From: a virus | Direction: 5' to 3' (one strand) | Virus record (IMG/VR): IMGVR_UViG_3300045922_000503 | Location: 1-64,000 of that record | DNA: 64,000 nucleotides | Shown here: positions 43,331-52,962 of the stretch, one piece after another | Layout: each line of letters opens with the position of its first letter | Position numbering within the stretch: the first letter of the stretch is position 1 | The notes under the pieces: generated by a model | Database searches by the model: none | Seen by the model: the letters and a program-made list of their open reading frames with translations, nothing else | What the model was told of the DNA's origin: nothing | Made by a program: the position numbers and the translations under genes

Positions 43331-43966
43331 ATGGGCCCCTGTCTTCGGCGCTATTCCATCCAGAAGGTTTCGTCCTTTCAGGACGCAGCGGGGCTCGGCG
43401 TAGTGGGGGCTGGTGTTGGCGCCCTGTCTGCAGCCAGCTTGCCTTCGGAAACCAACCGTCTTGCAGCGAGCACCCGCGCTGAGTGGCAGCGGGCATCACA
43501 GAGTTTGGATGGCCTGAGGTCAAGCTACTACAGGGATCTGGCAGAGCACGAAAGGGTGAAGCCAGCCGCCCTTCGAGCTTACGAGGACAAGCTCACACAG
43601 GCCACTAGTGATCTCGACGCAGCCAGGCCGCGGGCCATGCAGGAAATCAAGAGGCTGGAGGGGTTCGCATTCTCTCCTAAAGAGAGGGCTCGACGTCTCG
43701 AGGGGATATCAAAAGCTCGGGGCGAAATAGGCGACCTAGTCGCCAGGCAACGCGCTGCAGAAAAGTCCCTGAGGGACGCACGGCTGGCTTTCGATGGTAC
43801 AGAGGCTGTTCTTGCCTCCCGAAAGATGGCGATTCCTACCGCCGAAGCGGCGGTTGAACAGGCTGCGCAAGCGATGCAAAGGTCTCAAATGGCAAGGCGC
43901 GTACGGATCGCCGCTACCGCAGGCAGCACTGGTGCTGCTGTCGGCGCCCTTGGGTTTTCACTATGA
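43331..43966 (+). CDS. KVS-signature protein, coiled-coil, 211 aa
   Basis: The N-terminus RRYSIQKVSS (residues 6-15) fits the cluster signature. A Gly/Ala segment follows (about residues 20-35), then a long charged helix likely to form a coiled coil, and a C-terminal Ala/Gly helix (residues 190-211). AAGGAAAT precedes the start. It is directly downstream of the polymerase with a 17-nt gap, so it is probably co-expressed. Confidence 0.75.
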   Translation: MGPCLRRYSIQKVSSFQDAAGLGVVGAGVGALSAASLPSETNRLAASTRAEWQRASQSLDGLRSSYYRDLAEHERVKPAALRAYEDKLTQATSDLDAARPRAMQEIKRLEGFAFSPKERARRLEGISKARGEIGDLVARQRAAEKSLRDARLAFDGTEAVLASRKMAIPTAEAAVEQAAQAMQRSQMARRVRIAATAGSTGAAVGALGFSL

Positions 43967-43975
43967 CGGTGGCCG

Positions 43976-44230
43976 ATGACCCCCTGTCTACGAGTTTATG
44001 TCATGACCAAGCTCTCCGGCCCGGACGATATCGCTTGGAACGCCATGTCCGGAGCGGTTCTTGGCATGGGCGGCGGACACCGAATCGCACAGGAGGTAGT
44101 GAATCGGATGGGCGCAGACCCGCTCACGCCTTCATTTGCCCGTCGAGCTTCTAGGATTCGCGCAGCAGGGTCGACGCTAGGAGCGCTTGGGCTCGGGGTC
44201 GTGGGGGCAGGAGTGGGGGTGCGCGCATGA
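43976..44230 (+). CDS. KLS-signature small membrane protein, 84 aa
   Basis: The N-terminus VYVMTKLSG (residues 7-15), a short basic middle and a C-terminal Gly-zipper helix (about residues 64-84) reproduce the cluster design in minimal form. It overlaps the next gene by ATGA, so the two are coupled. Virion membrane-active role inferred. Confidence 0.7.
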   Translation: MTPCLRVYVMTKLSGPDDIAWNAMSGAVLGMGGGHRIAQEVVNRMGADPLTPSFARRASRIRAAGSTLGALGLGVVGAGVGVRA

Positions 44231-44952
44231 GCAATGACACAGACGCCTTCATCGCCTCCGTTCTGCTCCCTACGGGCTTGGCTACATCGACAGGATCGGT
44301 GGGAGGCGCTCTACTCGGAGGAAAGGCTATGGACGCGCTGGCGCGACGCGTCCTTCCCGAAGTCGGAAAAGCAGCTAACGCAGTCACTGCCCAGGTGGAT
44401 GACATCCGGTCGCGCCTGCGGTCCGTAGGCAGCGTGATGGATGATACTGCCAGCGGGCTGGAGTCGTTGTCTCGAGGGGCGGCCAGAGCTCAGCAGGCCG
44501 CGGCGCCGGTGGTGACTGCCATTCACAGACTCCGCGGGAGTGCCCCTCCTGCTCCGGTCCCCTCGTTTGACCCTGCCGTAGACGCTCTTAGGGCTGCCCG
44601 TGCGCAGGTTGGGGGGTACGACGCAGCATTGGGTGCCGCACAGCGCGCCTTGGAGGACACCTTCAGTTCCGAGTCGTTGGGGAGACTCGGTCGCCGGTCT
44701 GTGGTGGGAGGGCGTATTGTCGGGGGAGTCGTTGGGGCGGGCGCGCTGGGGGTGCCGGTAGCCTCCGTCGCTACCGGTCTCTATTTTCTACGGGCCCTAA
44801 GGGATGCCTCTGCCGGATCAGGGAGTCTATCTAATGCAGGCGTGGAGAAAGCCTCTTCCACGGCGCTAACCCGACACATGCTGCGCAAGATGTCCTTCAG
44901 CCCCAAGGAGCGAATCACATGGGGGCGTGGGGAGGGCTACTTTCGGGCCTGA
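44227..44952 (+). CDS. Glycine-zipper protein sharing a DNA patch with 48413 gene, 241 aa
   Basis: It lacks the N-terminal signature but carries LRKMSFS near the C-terminus (about residues 219-225). Gly/Ala-rich segments lie at the N-terminus and at about residues 160-180. A 53-bp stretch (44506-44558), encoding [15 protein letters not shown], is repeated with one mismatch in the gene at 48413. Because it starts inside the previous gene's stop, the two may form one functional unit that supplies the signature in trans. That is inference. Confidence 0.7.
   Translation: MSNDTDAFIASVLLPTGLATSTGSVGGALLGGKAMDALARRVLPEVGKAANAVTAQVDDIRSRLRSVGSVMDDTASGLESLSRGAARAQQAAAPVVTAIHRLRGSAPPAPVPSFDPAVDALRAARAQVGGYDAALGAAQRALEDTFSSESLGRLGRRSVVGGRIVGGVVGAGALGVPVASVATGLYFLRALRDASAGSGSLSNAGVEKASSTALTRHMLRKMSFSPKERITWGRGEGYFRA
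44506..44558 (+). repeat. 53-bp near-exact repeat, copy 1
   Basis: It matches 48764-48816 with a single T/C difference and in the same reading frame, although the host genes are otherwise different. Confidence 0.93.
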
Positions 44953-45088
44953 CCTTACCTACGTGATGGACTACCTGAGGTAGCGCAGTGAGCGCGGTCA
45001 GCGCAGGTTGTCATCCGCATCTCGAAGTAGTATCCTATCCTAGCGGGTCCCTACTTCTCTTCCATCCGTCACGAGCGAGCTAGGTCAC

Positions 45089-45466
45089 ATGACTCCTTCT
45101 CTCCGTCTCTACACGTTTCAGAAGATGTCGCTCTCCCACGACGTGGTAACTGGAGGATCGATTGGGGGATCGATTGGGCTGGTCGGCGGCGGCCTCGGCG
45201 GGGCACTAATCGGGCAGATCGGGGTGGCCGAGGCTAGAGATAGGTTGCAGCGCAGCGCAGACGAGCTTGCACGGGTAAAAGCTTCTCCTGTCCCTTCTTT
45301 TGCGGCACTAGACTGGGCAAAGAAGGAGCTTATGGACTCTGAAGACTGGCTGAAAACAGCCCGTAGGTATCGACGGGCCGGCATCGGCGCCGCTGGCATT
45401 GGCGCTGGACTCGTGGGCGCCGGCGTGGGCGCCCTAGCGGGCGCCCTTTCTAGGAAAACCCCATGA
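45089..45466 (+). CDS. KMS-signature membrane protein, 125 aa
   Basis: The N-terminus LYTFQKMSLS (residues 7-16) is followed by a Gly/Ile-rich hydrophobic segment (about 22-45), a charged helix and a C-terminal Gly-zipper (about 97-120). The gene overlaps the helicase start in ATGA. Upstream (45028-45045) there is a TATCCTATCCTAG stretch that could be a late promoter. Confidence 0.75.
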   Translation: MTPSLRLYTFQKMSLSHDVVTGGSIGGSIGLVGGGLGGALIGQIGVAEARDRLQRSADELARVKASPVPSFAALDWAKKELMDSEDWLKTARRYRRAGIGAAGIGAGLVGAGVGALAGALSRKTP

Positions 45467-47016
45467 CCTCTGCACTCCAGCGCCACATCCTGGCCAAGCT
45501 CTCCGAGGTGGTCACCGATCTGCAGCCTCATCAGTTGAGAGTTCGGGAGCGCCTTCGTGAGTCCCCAGGGTTGGTCATCGCCCATGGTCTAGGGTCAGGA
45601 AAGACGCTTTCCGCCTTAGCCATCGCGGATGATGTAGGGGGGGACGCCACCTTTATCGTCCCGGCGTCCTTGAAGTCGAACCTGGATAAGGAAAGGCGCA
45701 GGCACCTGCAGGACGAGAACTTCATCGCGGCTATAGACTCACTGCAGCGCACAGGTTTGCAGCGGGGGGACAACCTCCCTGGAGGAGATGTCCTTGTCGT
45801 CGATGAGGCTCACCGCATCCGGGAGCAAGGGGAGGCTCAATCGGCGCTGCGCCGCCGTAGGAGAGACTACCGCAAGGCTGCACTCCTGACCGCCACTCCT
45901 GTGTTCAATCGACCGTCCGACATCGCACCGTTGGTCAACATCGCCGCAGGGTCGCGAATCCTCCCAGAAGGCCAGGAGTTCGACGCGCAGTATGTTAGGG
46001 AGGAGGTCGTCAAGCCTTCTCTTTGGGGTAAAATAAGAGGCGTCGCGCCCGGCACCCGCAAGACCCTGACCAACAGGCAAGATCTCCGGCAGAGGCTTCG
46101 GCAGTGGGTGGACTACCACGCCAACTCGACGGAAGGTTTCCCGGAGCGGGTGGATGAGGAGGTGCTGGTGCCACTGACAGGCAAGCAGCGACAGACCTAC
46201 GACGCCGTCATGGGGCAAGCACCAGCCTGGGTGCAGTACAAGGTCAGAAGTGGGCTTCCGCCATCGAAATCAGAAGCGAAGCAGCTGAACGCATTCCTAT
46301 CTGCAGCGAGACAGACAGCCACATCCGAGTTCGGCTTCAACACGGGTCTGACAGCTGTCGAGGCCGCGCAGCGGTCCGGGAAGATTACGGCAGCAGTCAA
46401 CCGGCTGCAGAAGCAGATCCAAGACGACCCCACTCACAAGTCCGTCATCTACAGCAACTTCCTGGACGCCGGCCTAGAGCCCACCGCCGCCGCGCTAGAC
46501 CAAGCTGGTATTCCTTTTGCCCGGTTCACGGGGAAGGAGAAGCCCAAAGATCGGGATGCTGCAATCAAGGCGTACAACGAAGGAAGGGTCGCAGCCTTGC
46601 TGGTGTCCAGCGCAGGAGGCGAGGGCCTGGACCTCAAGGGAACTCGCTCTATCAAGGTGCTGGAGCCCCACTGGAATGATCCTAAGCTGGACCAGGTGAT
46701 CGGCCGAGGCATCCGGTTCGGTAGCCACGCGCACCTACCGGAGGACCAACGAAACGTGGTGGTAGAGCGGTACCTGTCCCGCAACCCCGATACGCTCGGG
46801 ACTCGAACGGGCAGGTTCTTCCATGGGATCGGGAAGGCGGTCGGCCTCACGTCTGGGGAGTACCGAGGGCCTTTGACTGTTGATCAGTACCTCAGTCAGC
46901 TGAGCGCGGAGAAGAAGGCACTGACAGATGACTTGACTAGCATTCTGGCCGAAGGCACGTCAGACTACGAAAGGTACCGTGCCGCCCGGGCCGCCGTCGA
47001 GAGGGTGTCGCCGTGA
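45463..47016 (+). CDS. SNF2-like superfamily 2 helicase carrying the KLS signature
   Basis: The 517-aa product has an N-terminal HILAKLSEV (residues 8-16) that matches the tag of the membrane proteins, then a complete SF2 core: Q-like QPHQ, motif I GLGSGKT (42-48), motif II DEAH (114-117), motif III TATP (143-146) and motif VI QVIGRGIR (about 411-418). The spacing fits SNF2/DEAD-like translocases. No nuclease or methylase domain is fused. It should move along double-stranded DNA. The shared tag and location suggest it is packaged and injected, as reported for DarB of phage P1. That is inference; nothing in the sequence excludes a role in replication. Confidence 0.9.
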   Translation: MTSALQRHILAKLSEVVTDLQPHQLRVRERLRESPGLVIAHGLGSGKTLSALAIADDVGGDATFIVPASLKSNLDKERRRHLQDENFIAAIDSLQRTGLQRGDNLPGGDVLVVDEAHRIREQGEAQSALRRRRRDYRKAALLTATPVFNRPSDIAPLVNIAAGSRILPEGQEFDAQYVREEVVKPSLWGKIRGVAPGTRKTLTNRQDLRQRLRQWVDYHANSTEGFPERVDEEVLVPLTGKQRQTYDAVMGQAPAWVQYKVRSGLPPSKSEAKQLNAFLSAARQTATSEFGFNTGLTAVEAAQRSGKITAAVNRLQKQIQDDPTHKSVIYSNFLDAGLEPTAAALDQAGIPFARFTGKEKPKDRDAAIKAYNEGRVAALLVSSAGGEGLDLKGTRSIKVLEPHWNDPKLDQVIGRGIRFGSHAHLPEDQRNVVVERYLSRNPDTLGTRTGRFFHGIGKAVGLTSGEYRGPLTVDQYLSQLSAEKKALTDDLTSILAEGTSDYERYRAARAAVERVSP

Positions 47017-47408
47017 CCATGAGCAACGTCAGCATGTCCTACGCGCTGGAAAAGCTATCCAGAATCGGTAACTACGGGATCAACTGGGAGAAGGAGGCAA
47101 ACCGTCTGGCAGCGGATGAGGCTGCAGCAAGGAGAGTCAGTCTCTGGCTGAAAGCGAATAATGCACTCCCGTTCGAGGTCAAGATGAAGGGAGCGGCCCC
47201 GACGCCCAGTAGCGTTGCGCCGCAACTCCCACCGGCTGCTGTGCGGTCGAGGTGGGGGCGGTTTGGGGCTATCGGGGCCGGTGTAGGGTTGCTGGGTGCA
47301 GCGGGCGCCGGTGGGTATGCAGTCGGGGGTAAGCACGGGTACGGCAGGGCTGAACAGGACATCTACGACGCCATCACGCAGCAGCAGTCTCGACAGTACT
47401 CAGGGTGA
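47013..47408 (+). CDS. KLS-signature small membrane protein, 131 aa
   Basis: A GTG start overlaps the helicase stop. SYALEKLSR (residues 9-17) is the signature. A charged helix follows, then a Pro-rich linker and a C-terminal Gly-zipper (about residues 88-110) ending in a basic tail. The ATG two codons downstream is an alternative start. Co-translated with the helicase. Confidence 0.7.
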   Translation: MTMSNVSMSYALEKLSRIGNYGINWEKEANRLAADEAAARRVSLWLKANNALPFEVKMKGAAPTPSSVAPQLPPAAVRSRWGRFGAIGAGVGLLGAAGAGGYAVGGKHGYGRAEQDIYDAITQQQSRQYSG

Positions 47409-47417
47409 CCGGCCGTG

Positions 47418-47882
47418 ATGAAGGTATCCCATAGATGCGCCCTGCGGAAGCTGTCCGCTCTGTACCGAAACGGGCAGCCTCTGTCGCTAGAGCAGGGTAA
47501 ACAGTGGACAGACCTGGACGTCGATGCGCTAGAGCGGAAGATGGTGGCGGAGGGCAGGCCTCCATTTACAGAGGAACAGCGGCGACGAGCATCGCCCCGT
47601 CGCACCCGCTCCGTGCCTCAGCCTCCTGTGGTATCGACAGCTTCGCCTTTGCAAGATACAGTAGCACCGACACGGGCTGCACCAGCGCCCGTTTCAGTTA
47701 CGGCTCCTCCGGCGGCTGTTCCCACCCCAGGTACGATGGCACCCCCTACTCCCCAGTCAGCGGGAACCGCGACTGCTAGTCGAGTCTCTCCCCACATGCC
47801 AGGTAGGTGGAGACCCTACGCAGCTGCAGGAGCGCTCGGGTTAGGAGCTGGGTATCTAGGCGGACGATTGGTAGGAGGATGA
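47418..47882 (+). CDS. KLS-signature small protein with Pro/Ala linker, 154 aa
   Basis: CALRKLSAL (residues 7-15) is the signature. A charged segment follows, then a Pro/Ala/Thr-rich linker of about 70 residues and a C-terminal Gly-zipper helix (about residues 132-153). A GTG codon immediately upstream is an alternative start. Same design as its neighbours. Confidence 0.7.
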   Translation: MKVSHRCALRKLSALYRNGQPLSLEQGKQWTDLDVDALERKMVAEGRPPFTEEQRRRASPRRTRSVPQPPVVSTASPLQDTVAPTRAAPAPVSVTAPPAAVPTPGTMAPPTPQSAGTATASRVSPHMPGRWRPYAAAGALGLGAGYLGGRLVGG

Positions 47883-47941
47883 CACAATGAACCCTCGTAG
47901 CCGATGCGCCCTAGCAACAGATCTTTCCCCCAAGAGGCCAC

Positions 47942-48403
47942 ATGGCAATGAACTCGTCTCTTAGACTCTACGCCCTATCGAAGGTTTCTTCTCTCTCGGA
48001 GGCAGCTACCTATGGGGGTGTAGGCCTTCATGCTGGCGTTTTGGGAGGCGCTGCGCTCGGATACGCATCACCGGAGAGCGCCAAGGCACGGGCAGGTCTG
48101 AAGGCTGAACGTGCCGCCAACGCCGCAGCTTTGGCCGCGGGCCCGACGGACGATAGACTGCTCCAGAAGGGCCTAGCTATGACCTTCGACAAGAACGCGC
48201 CCGGTGCCCTAACCGATAAAATGGTAGACGCTCTCTATAACCCTGCGTCTAGTCAGGTTGACCTCCGTCGTGTCGACCGGCTATTGGATACGAACAACGC
48301 GGCTCAAGCGTACCGTAGGGTGTACGGCCAGATGGGCAGATATGGGGCGGCAGGGGCTCTGGGGCTTGGAGCTCTTGGGGCAGGCGTCGGGCTTTTCTCG
48401 TAA
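47942..48403 (+). CDS. KVS-signature small membrane protein, 153 aa
   Basis: GAGG precedes the start. LYALSKVSS (residues 9-17) is the signature. A Gly/Ala helix lies at about residues 23-42, a charged helix follows, and a C-terminal Gly-zipper (about residues 132-152) closes the protein. Role inferred as for the cluster. Confidence 0.75.
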   Translation: MAMNSSLRLYALSKVSSLSEAATYGGVGLHAGVLGGAALGYASPESAKARAGLKAERAANAAALAAGPTDDRLLQKGLAMTFDKNAPGALTDKMVDALYNPASSQVDLRRVDRLLDTNNAAQAYRRVYGQMGRYGAAGALGLGALGAGVGLFS

Positions 48404-48412
48404 AGGTGGGAC

Positions 48413-49306
<894 letters not shown>

Positions 49307-49469
49307 CCCGGTAGCACCCATGGGTACCGCGTCCCAACGCTGAAACCGTCGTACGTGTCAAAGAAGCAACCTGCCCCGAATACGTCGGCCTGCGCAAGAG
49401 GGTACTTGGCAGGCCGGCGGTAACGTGACATCATCACGAGAGTCAGCACCCACCTCTGAGAGCGACACC

Positions 49470-50204
49470 ATGAATGCACGGTCCTGTTTGATCAAGCTGG
49501 CCTCGGAAAGCGAGGAAGAGGAGCGGCGGCGCCGCCTCCGAGCCGCCGCCAATATGACCAAGGACGTAGCTGTTCCCACCGCGGTAGGTGCAGGAGCAGG
49601 TCTACTGGCTGGCGCAGTCGGAGGCAGCGCCATTGGAGCTGGCATGGGGGCCCTAAGCGTGGGAGGCCTGGGGTATGGAGTTCGCCAGGCCCTCCGAAAT
49701 AGCCCGAACCCCCAAGCCGCCAGCATCCTATCCGCTATCCCTCGTCGTACCCTAGCGGTCGGCACAGCACTGGGCGCCTTGGCTGGTGGCGCTGGAGGAG
49801 CACTTATGGGGGCTCAGACACTCCTGCCGCTGGGCGCCTTGGCAGGCGCAGGCGTGGGCGGTCTCAACGTCGCCAACAAAGCCGCGACGGGCCAGTACAA
49901 GGGGTCTTCCCCGGGGTACGTGGAGTACAATGGGTACGAAGAGCCTCCCAGTGTCCTCGGAGGTACGGCACGCGGCGCCTTGGGAGGCGCAGCCATCGGC
50001 GCCGGAGTCGGGGCAGCACTGCTAGGTGCACGAGGTCTTGCGCGTAGGTTCGGGGGTGAATCTGTCCGCGAAATGGCAGAGCTTTCGCGCCTCTCGAACC
50101 CAGCAAGACCCGTCCTAGGGATCTCCACTCTGGGGTTCGCTACCCCGGGCGCGATCTACGGCGGAGTCTCCGCCTCGCGTGATCGACGGCGGAGAGGGTA
50201 CTGA
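49470..50204 (+). CDS. Glycine-zipper protein with variant signature, 244 aa
   Basis: The start at 49470 gives SCLIKLASESEEEE, a shortened form of the signature (K-L-A-S at residues 9-12). GAGAGCG lies upstream. Several Gly/Ala helices follow (about residues 35-70, 90-125, 160-185). The 163-nt gap before it contains GGTAACGTG, also present before the first gene of the cluster at 28370. Membrane-active virion role inferred. Confidence 0.7.
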   Translation: MNARSCLIKLASESEEEERRRRLRAAANMTKDVAVPTAVGAGAGLLAGAVGGSAIGAGMGALSVGGLGYGVRQALRNSPNPQAASILSAIPRRTLAVGTALGALAGGAGGALMGAQTLLPLGALAGAGVGGLNVANKAATGQYKGSSPGYVEYNGYEEPPSVLGGTARGALGGAAIGAGVGAALLGARGLARRFGGESVREMAELSRLSNPARPVLGISTLGFATPGAIYGGVSASRDRRRRGY

Positions 50205-50984
50205 ATGAAGCGGTCCTCCGCGCTACCTCCTGACCATCCTGAGTACTCGAGTGCAGGAGCCCGACTCTCCAAGGGCGGTGCGCTCGTAGGTTCGGGACTA
50301 GGGATGGTAGGCGGGTTAGGTATTGGGGCGTTGTCCAACCGAATCGGAGGATTCTCTAAAGTTCCTGCCCGACTCAACCTGGCCGCGTCTACCGCAGTCG
50401 GGACTCTGGCAGCGGGGGGATCCGGCGGGGCACATGGGTACATGGCCGGGCAGTTGGGCTCGGCTGCGTTTCCAGATGCCTCCCTCTTTGACCAGGCCGT
50501 AGTAGGCCGTGCTACCATTGGAGCAGCCAAGTCTACCGGGCTGGGCCCTGTTTTCGCTGCTATTGGAGGGGCTGTAGGTGCGCTACGAGGCGCAGCGGAT
50601 GCCGGGGCTACCCACCTGGTTGAGAAGTTCTCTCAGGAGATGGAGGGGACTCCTGCCCTCGACAGCCCGGACGCCGTGGAAGAAGAAGCCCCTAAATGGA
50701 AGATTCGCATGCCCTCCCCTGCGGCACAGGGGGTGCGATCCGGGTCGACGCTGGGGGCCTTGGCCGGCGCAGGAATCATGGGGGTCGTAGGCGCTCGACG
50801 CCACGGCATGGAGGCTCCTTTGTGGGCTGCCTTTGACACATTCAGGGGTGGGGTCGCTGGGGGAGCTCTTGGAGGCATTGCAGGCGGAGTGGTCGGCGGG
50901 ATACGTGGCAAGCAGTCGTCCGCGGCTCGTACGGCTCTGGAAATCGCAGCTGACTTTACGAGGCGCAGGCAGACGGGGGTGTAA
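50205..50984 (+). CDS. Multi-span glycine-zipper protein, 259 aa
   Basis: It starts directly after the previous stop with GGAGAGGG upstream. There are four or five Gly/Ala-rich hydrophobic segments. A central VEKFSQEME resembles an internal version of the signature. It is a paralogue of the next gene (shared FPDASLFDQAVVGRA-like and following hydrophobic layout). It has no N-terminal signature. Confidence 0.7.
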   Translation: MKRSSALPPDHPEYSSAGARLSKGGALVGSGLGMVGGLGIGALSNRIGGFSKVPARLNLAASTAVGTLAAGGSGGAHGYMAGQLGSAAFPDASLFDQAVVGRATIGAAKSTGLGPVFAAIGGAVGALRGAADAGATHLVEKFSQEMEGTPALDSPDAVEEEAPKWKIRMPSPAAQGVRSGSTLGALAGAGIMGVVGARRHGMEAPLWAAFDTFRGGVAGGALGGIAGGVVGGIRGKQSSAARTALEIAADFTRRRQTGV

Positions 50985-51508
50985 TGGCGACCTCTCGCAG
51001 CCGCCCTATCGCCCCTCCGCCCCCCGCACCGGCGACTCCTCATGAGGTTGGGATGCAGCTGGCGTGGAGTGGTGCCACCCAGGGCGCGGGAGGGGGGGCA
51101 ATGGCTCTGCCCACTGCAGCTAGACTGTCATTCTCTACAGGCTGGCTGCCTAAGACTCAAAAGGGCAGGTCGTTGGCTGCTACTGGGCTGATGGGGGTAG
51201 GCGGATTGCTGGGGACCGCCCAAGGGTACCTGGGGGGGCAGATCGGAGCGAGAATCGCCCCAAACGCTAACATTCGGGACCAGTCGACCTTGGGGCACGC
51301 GGCTCTGTACGCGGCTCCCTTTGCCCTATTGCCCCCCGTAGCGATAGCCGCCGGGGTAGCAGGAGCGGTGGCGGGGGTCGGTACAGGGTTGGCGGCCGAG
51401 GCGTATGCGGACCCACAGATCGAAAAGGTATCGCAGGCCCCTCGCACGTCTGATGTGCTGAGAGGCTGGTGCGTCTACTCACTGGCCATTGGGGCGGGTC
51501 AGCAGTAA
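50984..51508 (+). CDS. Multi-span glycine-zipper protein, 174 aa
   Basis: Its start overlaps the previous stop in TAATG. Hydrophobic Gly/Ala segments are in the same order as in the 50205 product, and IEKVSQAP near the C-terminus matches VEKFSQEM there. Tandem duplication is likely. Its 3' end overlaps a small minus-strand frame by 10 nt. Confidence 0.7.
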   Translation: MATSRSRPIAPPPPAPATPHEVGMQLAWSGATQGAGGGAMALPTAARLSFSTGWLPKTQKGRSLAATGLMGVGGLLGTAQGYLGGQIGARIAPNANIRDQSTLGHAALYAAPFALLPPVAIAAGVAGAVAGVGTGLAAEAYADPQIEKVSQAPRTSDVLRGWCVYSLAIGAGQQ

Positions 51509-51705
51509 TCCGTACCGGGCGCTGCGTCCTCGATCTCTTTGTCCCAGAGGGCAGGCTTCTCCTGCTCGGGGGTCGTCTTGGCGGCGGGAAGACGGATCTG
51601 TCGAGCTGCGGCGGCAGCATCGCCGGAGGGTGGGGGCAATGGAATCACGGACAGGAGGGCCTGAACAGCGGGGTGGCAGGTAGCGTTCTCTGCGTTGGTA
51701 GGCAC
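51499..51705 (-). CDS. Possible 68-aa acidic protein on the opposite strand
   Basis: A GTG start at 51705 has AGAGG 6-10 nt upstream. The product is acidic towards the C-terminus (Glu/Asp/Lys-rich) with an Ala-rich centre. It lies in the 575-nt gap between two plus-strand genes, immediately after another minus-strand frame. No family is recognised. A plus-strand frame over the same bases exists but looks less protein-like. Confidence 0.42.
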   Translation of the reverse strand: MPTNAENATCHPAVQALLSVIPLPPPSGDAAAAARQIRLPAAKTTPEQEKPALWDKEIEDAAPGTDYC

Positions 51706-51714
51706 GGTAGCCTC

Positions 51715-51954
51715 TCAGGAAAGACTCAAGATGTAAGCGTGGACGACTGGCCAGGCTCCAACCTTGATGGTGATAGGGGGTTGGGATGATGGGTGGCGCT
51801 CTACCACCCACTGCCCGTCGGGAAGGTCAGGATCTGGGGAGGTCAAGCACCCGACTACGTAGGTACTATCAGGCGATTTCCATCCAGGACGGCTCACCGT
51901 CTTCGACCATGCCCGCGCAGTGAAGAACTCAAGAGGGGTAGGTACTGCAGTCAT
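51715..51954 (-). CDS. Possible 79-aa protein on the opposite strand
   Basis: An ATG at 51954 without a strong ribosome-binding site gives a protein with VVERHPSSQPPITIKVGAWP near the end. A TTG-started longer form to 52005 is possible. Ten bases separate it from the next minus-strand frame, so they may be an operon. A GGACATAAG element at 51992 could be a weak relative of the promoter motif. No family is recognised. Confidence 0.4.
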   Translation of the reverse strand: MTAVPTPLEFFTARAWSKTVSRPGWKSPDSTYVVGCLTSPDPDLPDGQWVVERHPSSQPPITIKVGAWPVVHAYILSLS

Positions 51955-51991
51955 TCGATGTCCAGGGGCAGAGGAAAGAGGTATCGCAGCC

Positions 51992-52000
51992 CTTATGTCC
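51992..52000 (-). promoter_or_regulatory. Weak GGCCATAAC-like element (GGACATAAG)
   Basis: Two mismatches from the consensus, minus orientation, about 38 nt before the possible start at 51954. It is listed because it would explain a minus-strand unit in this gap. Confidence 0.25.
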
Positions 52001-52083
52001 AACAACGAGGAACTTGTCCACGCCTGTCCCTCGTGCTACCCTCAGGAGAGGCGCCCCCGCCACCTCAGACAAGCAGAGGCCAC

Positions 52084-52887
52084 ATGCGTCCCTACTACAA
52101 GAGATCTTCCCTTCAAGAAGTTGCCGACCTGGCGCAACAAAAGTCCGTGCTCCCTCTAGGCCTCATCGGGGCCGGAGCAGGCGGGCTGGCAGGTCTTGGA
52201 CTAGGAAGCCTCGTTGGCAAAGCAATTGGAAGGCGGGTCAGCCCTGTGACGCATACGCTTATGGCGCTGGGCGCGGCAGGGTCGGGCGCGAGCGTTGGTG
52301 TAGACTGGGCTAACCGGAATGCTATCGCAGATGCTCGCGACCAGGTCATTGGCCGGATGAGTGACGACGATCTGTCGAGGGCAAGGTCACTGATGGCCCT
52401 CGAGCATGCGTACACTACGGGGAGGATGGGAGTAGACGCAACGGACAGGTACGAGCGTATGTACGAGGAACTCCCTGTCGACCCGTACGACGGGCCAATC
52501 AACGCGCGGGGAGCGCGCGCAGCTATGCTCGGGGCCCAGGCATTGGGGGCGGCTGGTCTAGTCGGAGCCATCAACCCGTTCGGGGCACAAGGCGTTAGAA
52601 GGGCGGCGGCACCATTGGCAGCAGCGCTCGGCGTGACCGGTATCGGTCTGATGAGAGACCCTTCCGGTAGACTCCCGAAGGGAGACAGGGACCATATGCG
52701 TAAGATGGGCCCTATGGTTATTGGCGGCGGTCCCGGCAATCGCGTGGCACCGCCGCTCCGGTCTACTCAGACTGCATTTGATGCGGCGGACAACGAGTTC
52801 AACCTGCGGAATGCTCTGCGAGGTCTATCCAAGCAGTCGTCAGCTCCTCTCCTTCGCCGCGGAGCCGACTATCTCTACTGGGGCTAA
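52084..52887 (+). CDS. Glycine-zipper protein, last gene of the cluster, 267 aa
   Basis: GCAGAGG precedes the start. The N-terminus (KRSSLQEVADLAQQKS) has only a loose relation to the signature. Gly/Ala-rich segments lie at about residues 22-48, 58-75 and 145-185. It has a basic C-terminus with LSKQSSAPLL near the end. It is followed at once by a terminator. The upstream sequence (52030) has GCTACCCTCAGG, somewhat like the TATCCTA stretch before the 45089 gene. Confidence 0.7.
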   Translation: MRPYYKRSSLQEVADLAQQKSVLPLGLIGAGAGGLAGLGLGSLVGKAIGRRVSPVTHTLMALGAAGSGASVGVDWANRNAIADARDQVIGRMSDDDLSRARSLMALEHAYTTGRMGVDATDRYERMYEELPVDPYDGPINARGARAAMLGAQALGAAGLVGAINPFGAQGVRRAAAPLAAALGVTGIGLMRDPSGRLPKGDRDHMRKMGPMVIGGGPGNRVAPPLRSTQTAFDAADNEFNLRNALRGLSKQSSAPLLRRGADYLYWG

Positions 52888-52891
52888 AACA

Positions 52892-52916
52892 AGGCCCCGC
52901 TGCTACAGCGGGGCCT
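52892..52916. terminator. Bidirectional terminator between convergent genes
   Basis: An 11-bp perfect stem AGGCCCCGCTG/CAGCGGGGCCT has a CTA loop, and the stop codon of the plus gene is 5 nt upstream. The minus gene ends at 52963. Confidence 0.8.
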
Positions 52917-52962
52917 CCCTCACGCGCCTAGACGCGCAATCACCGGCGGCGCGGTCTTCCAA

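Noticed and set aside
51469-51789. Plus-strand 106-aa frame with a GGKT-like sequence
   Set aside because: It overlaps two minus-strand frames that have better start signals, and the P-loop-like bases are not in an ATPase context.
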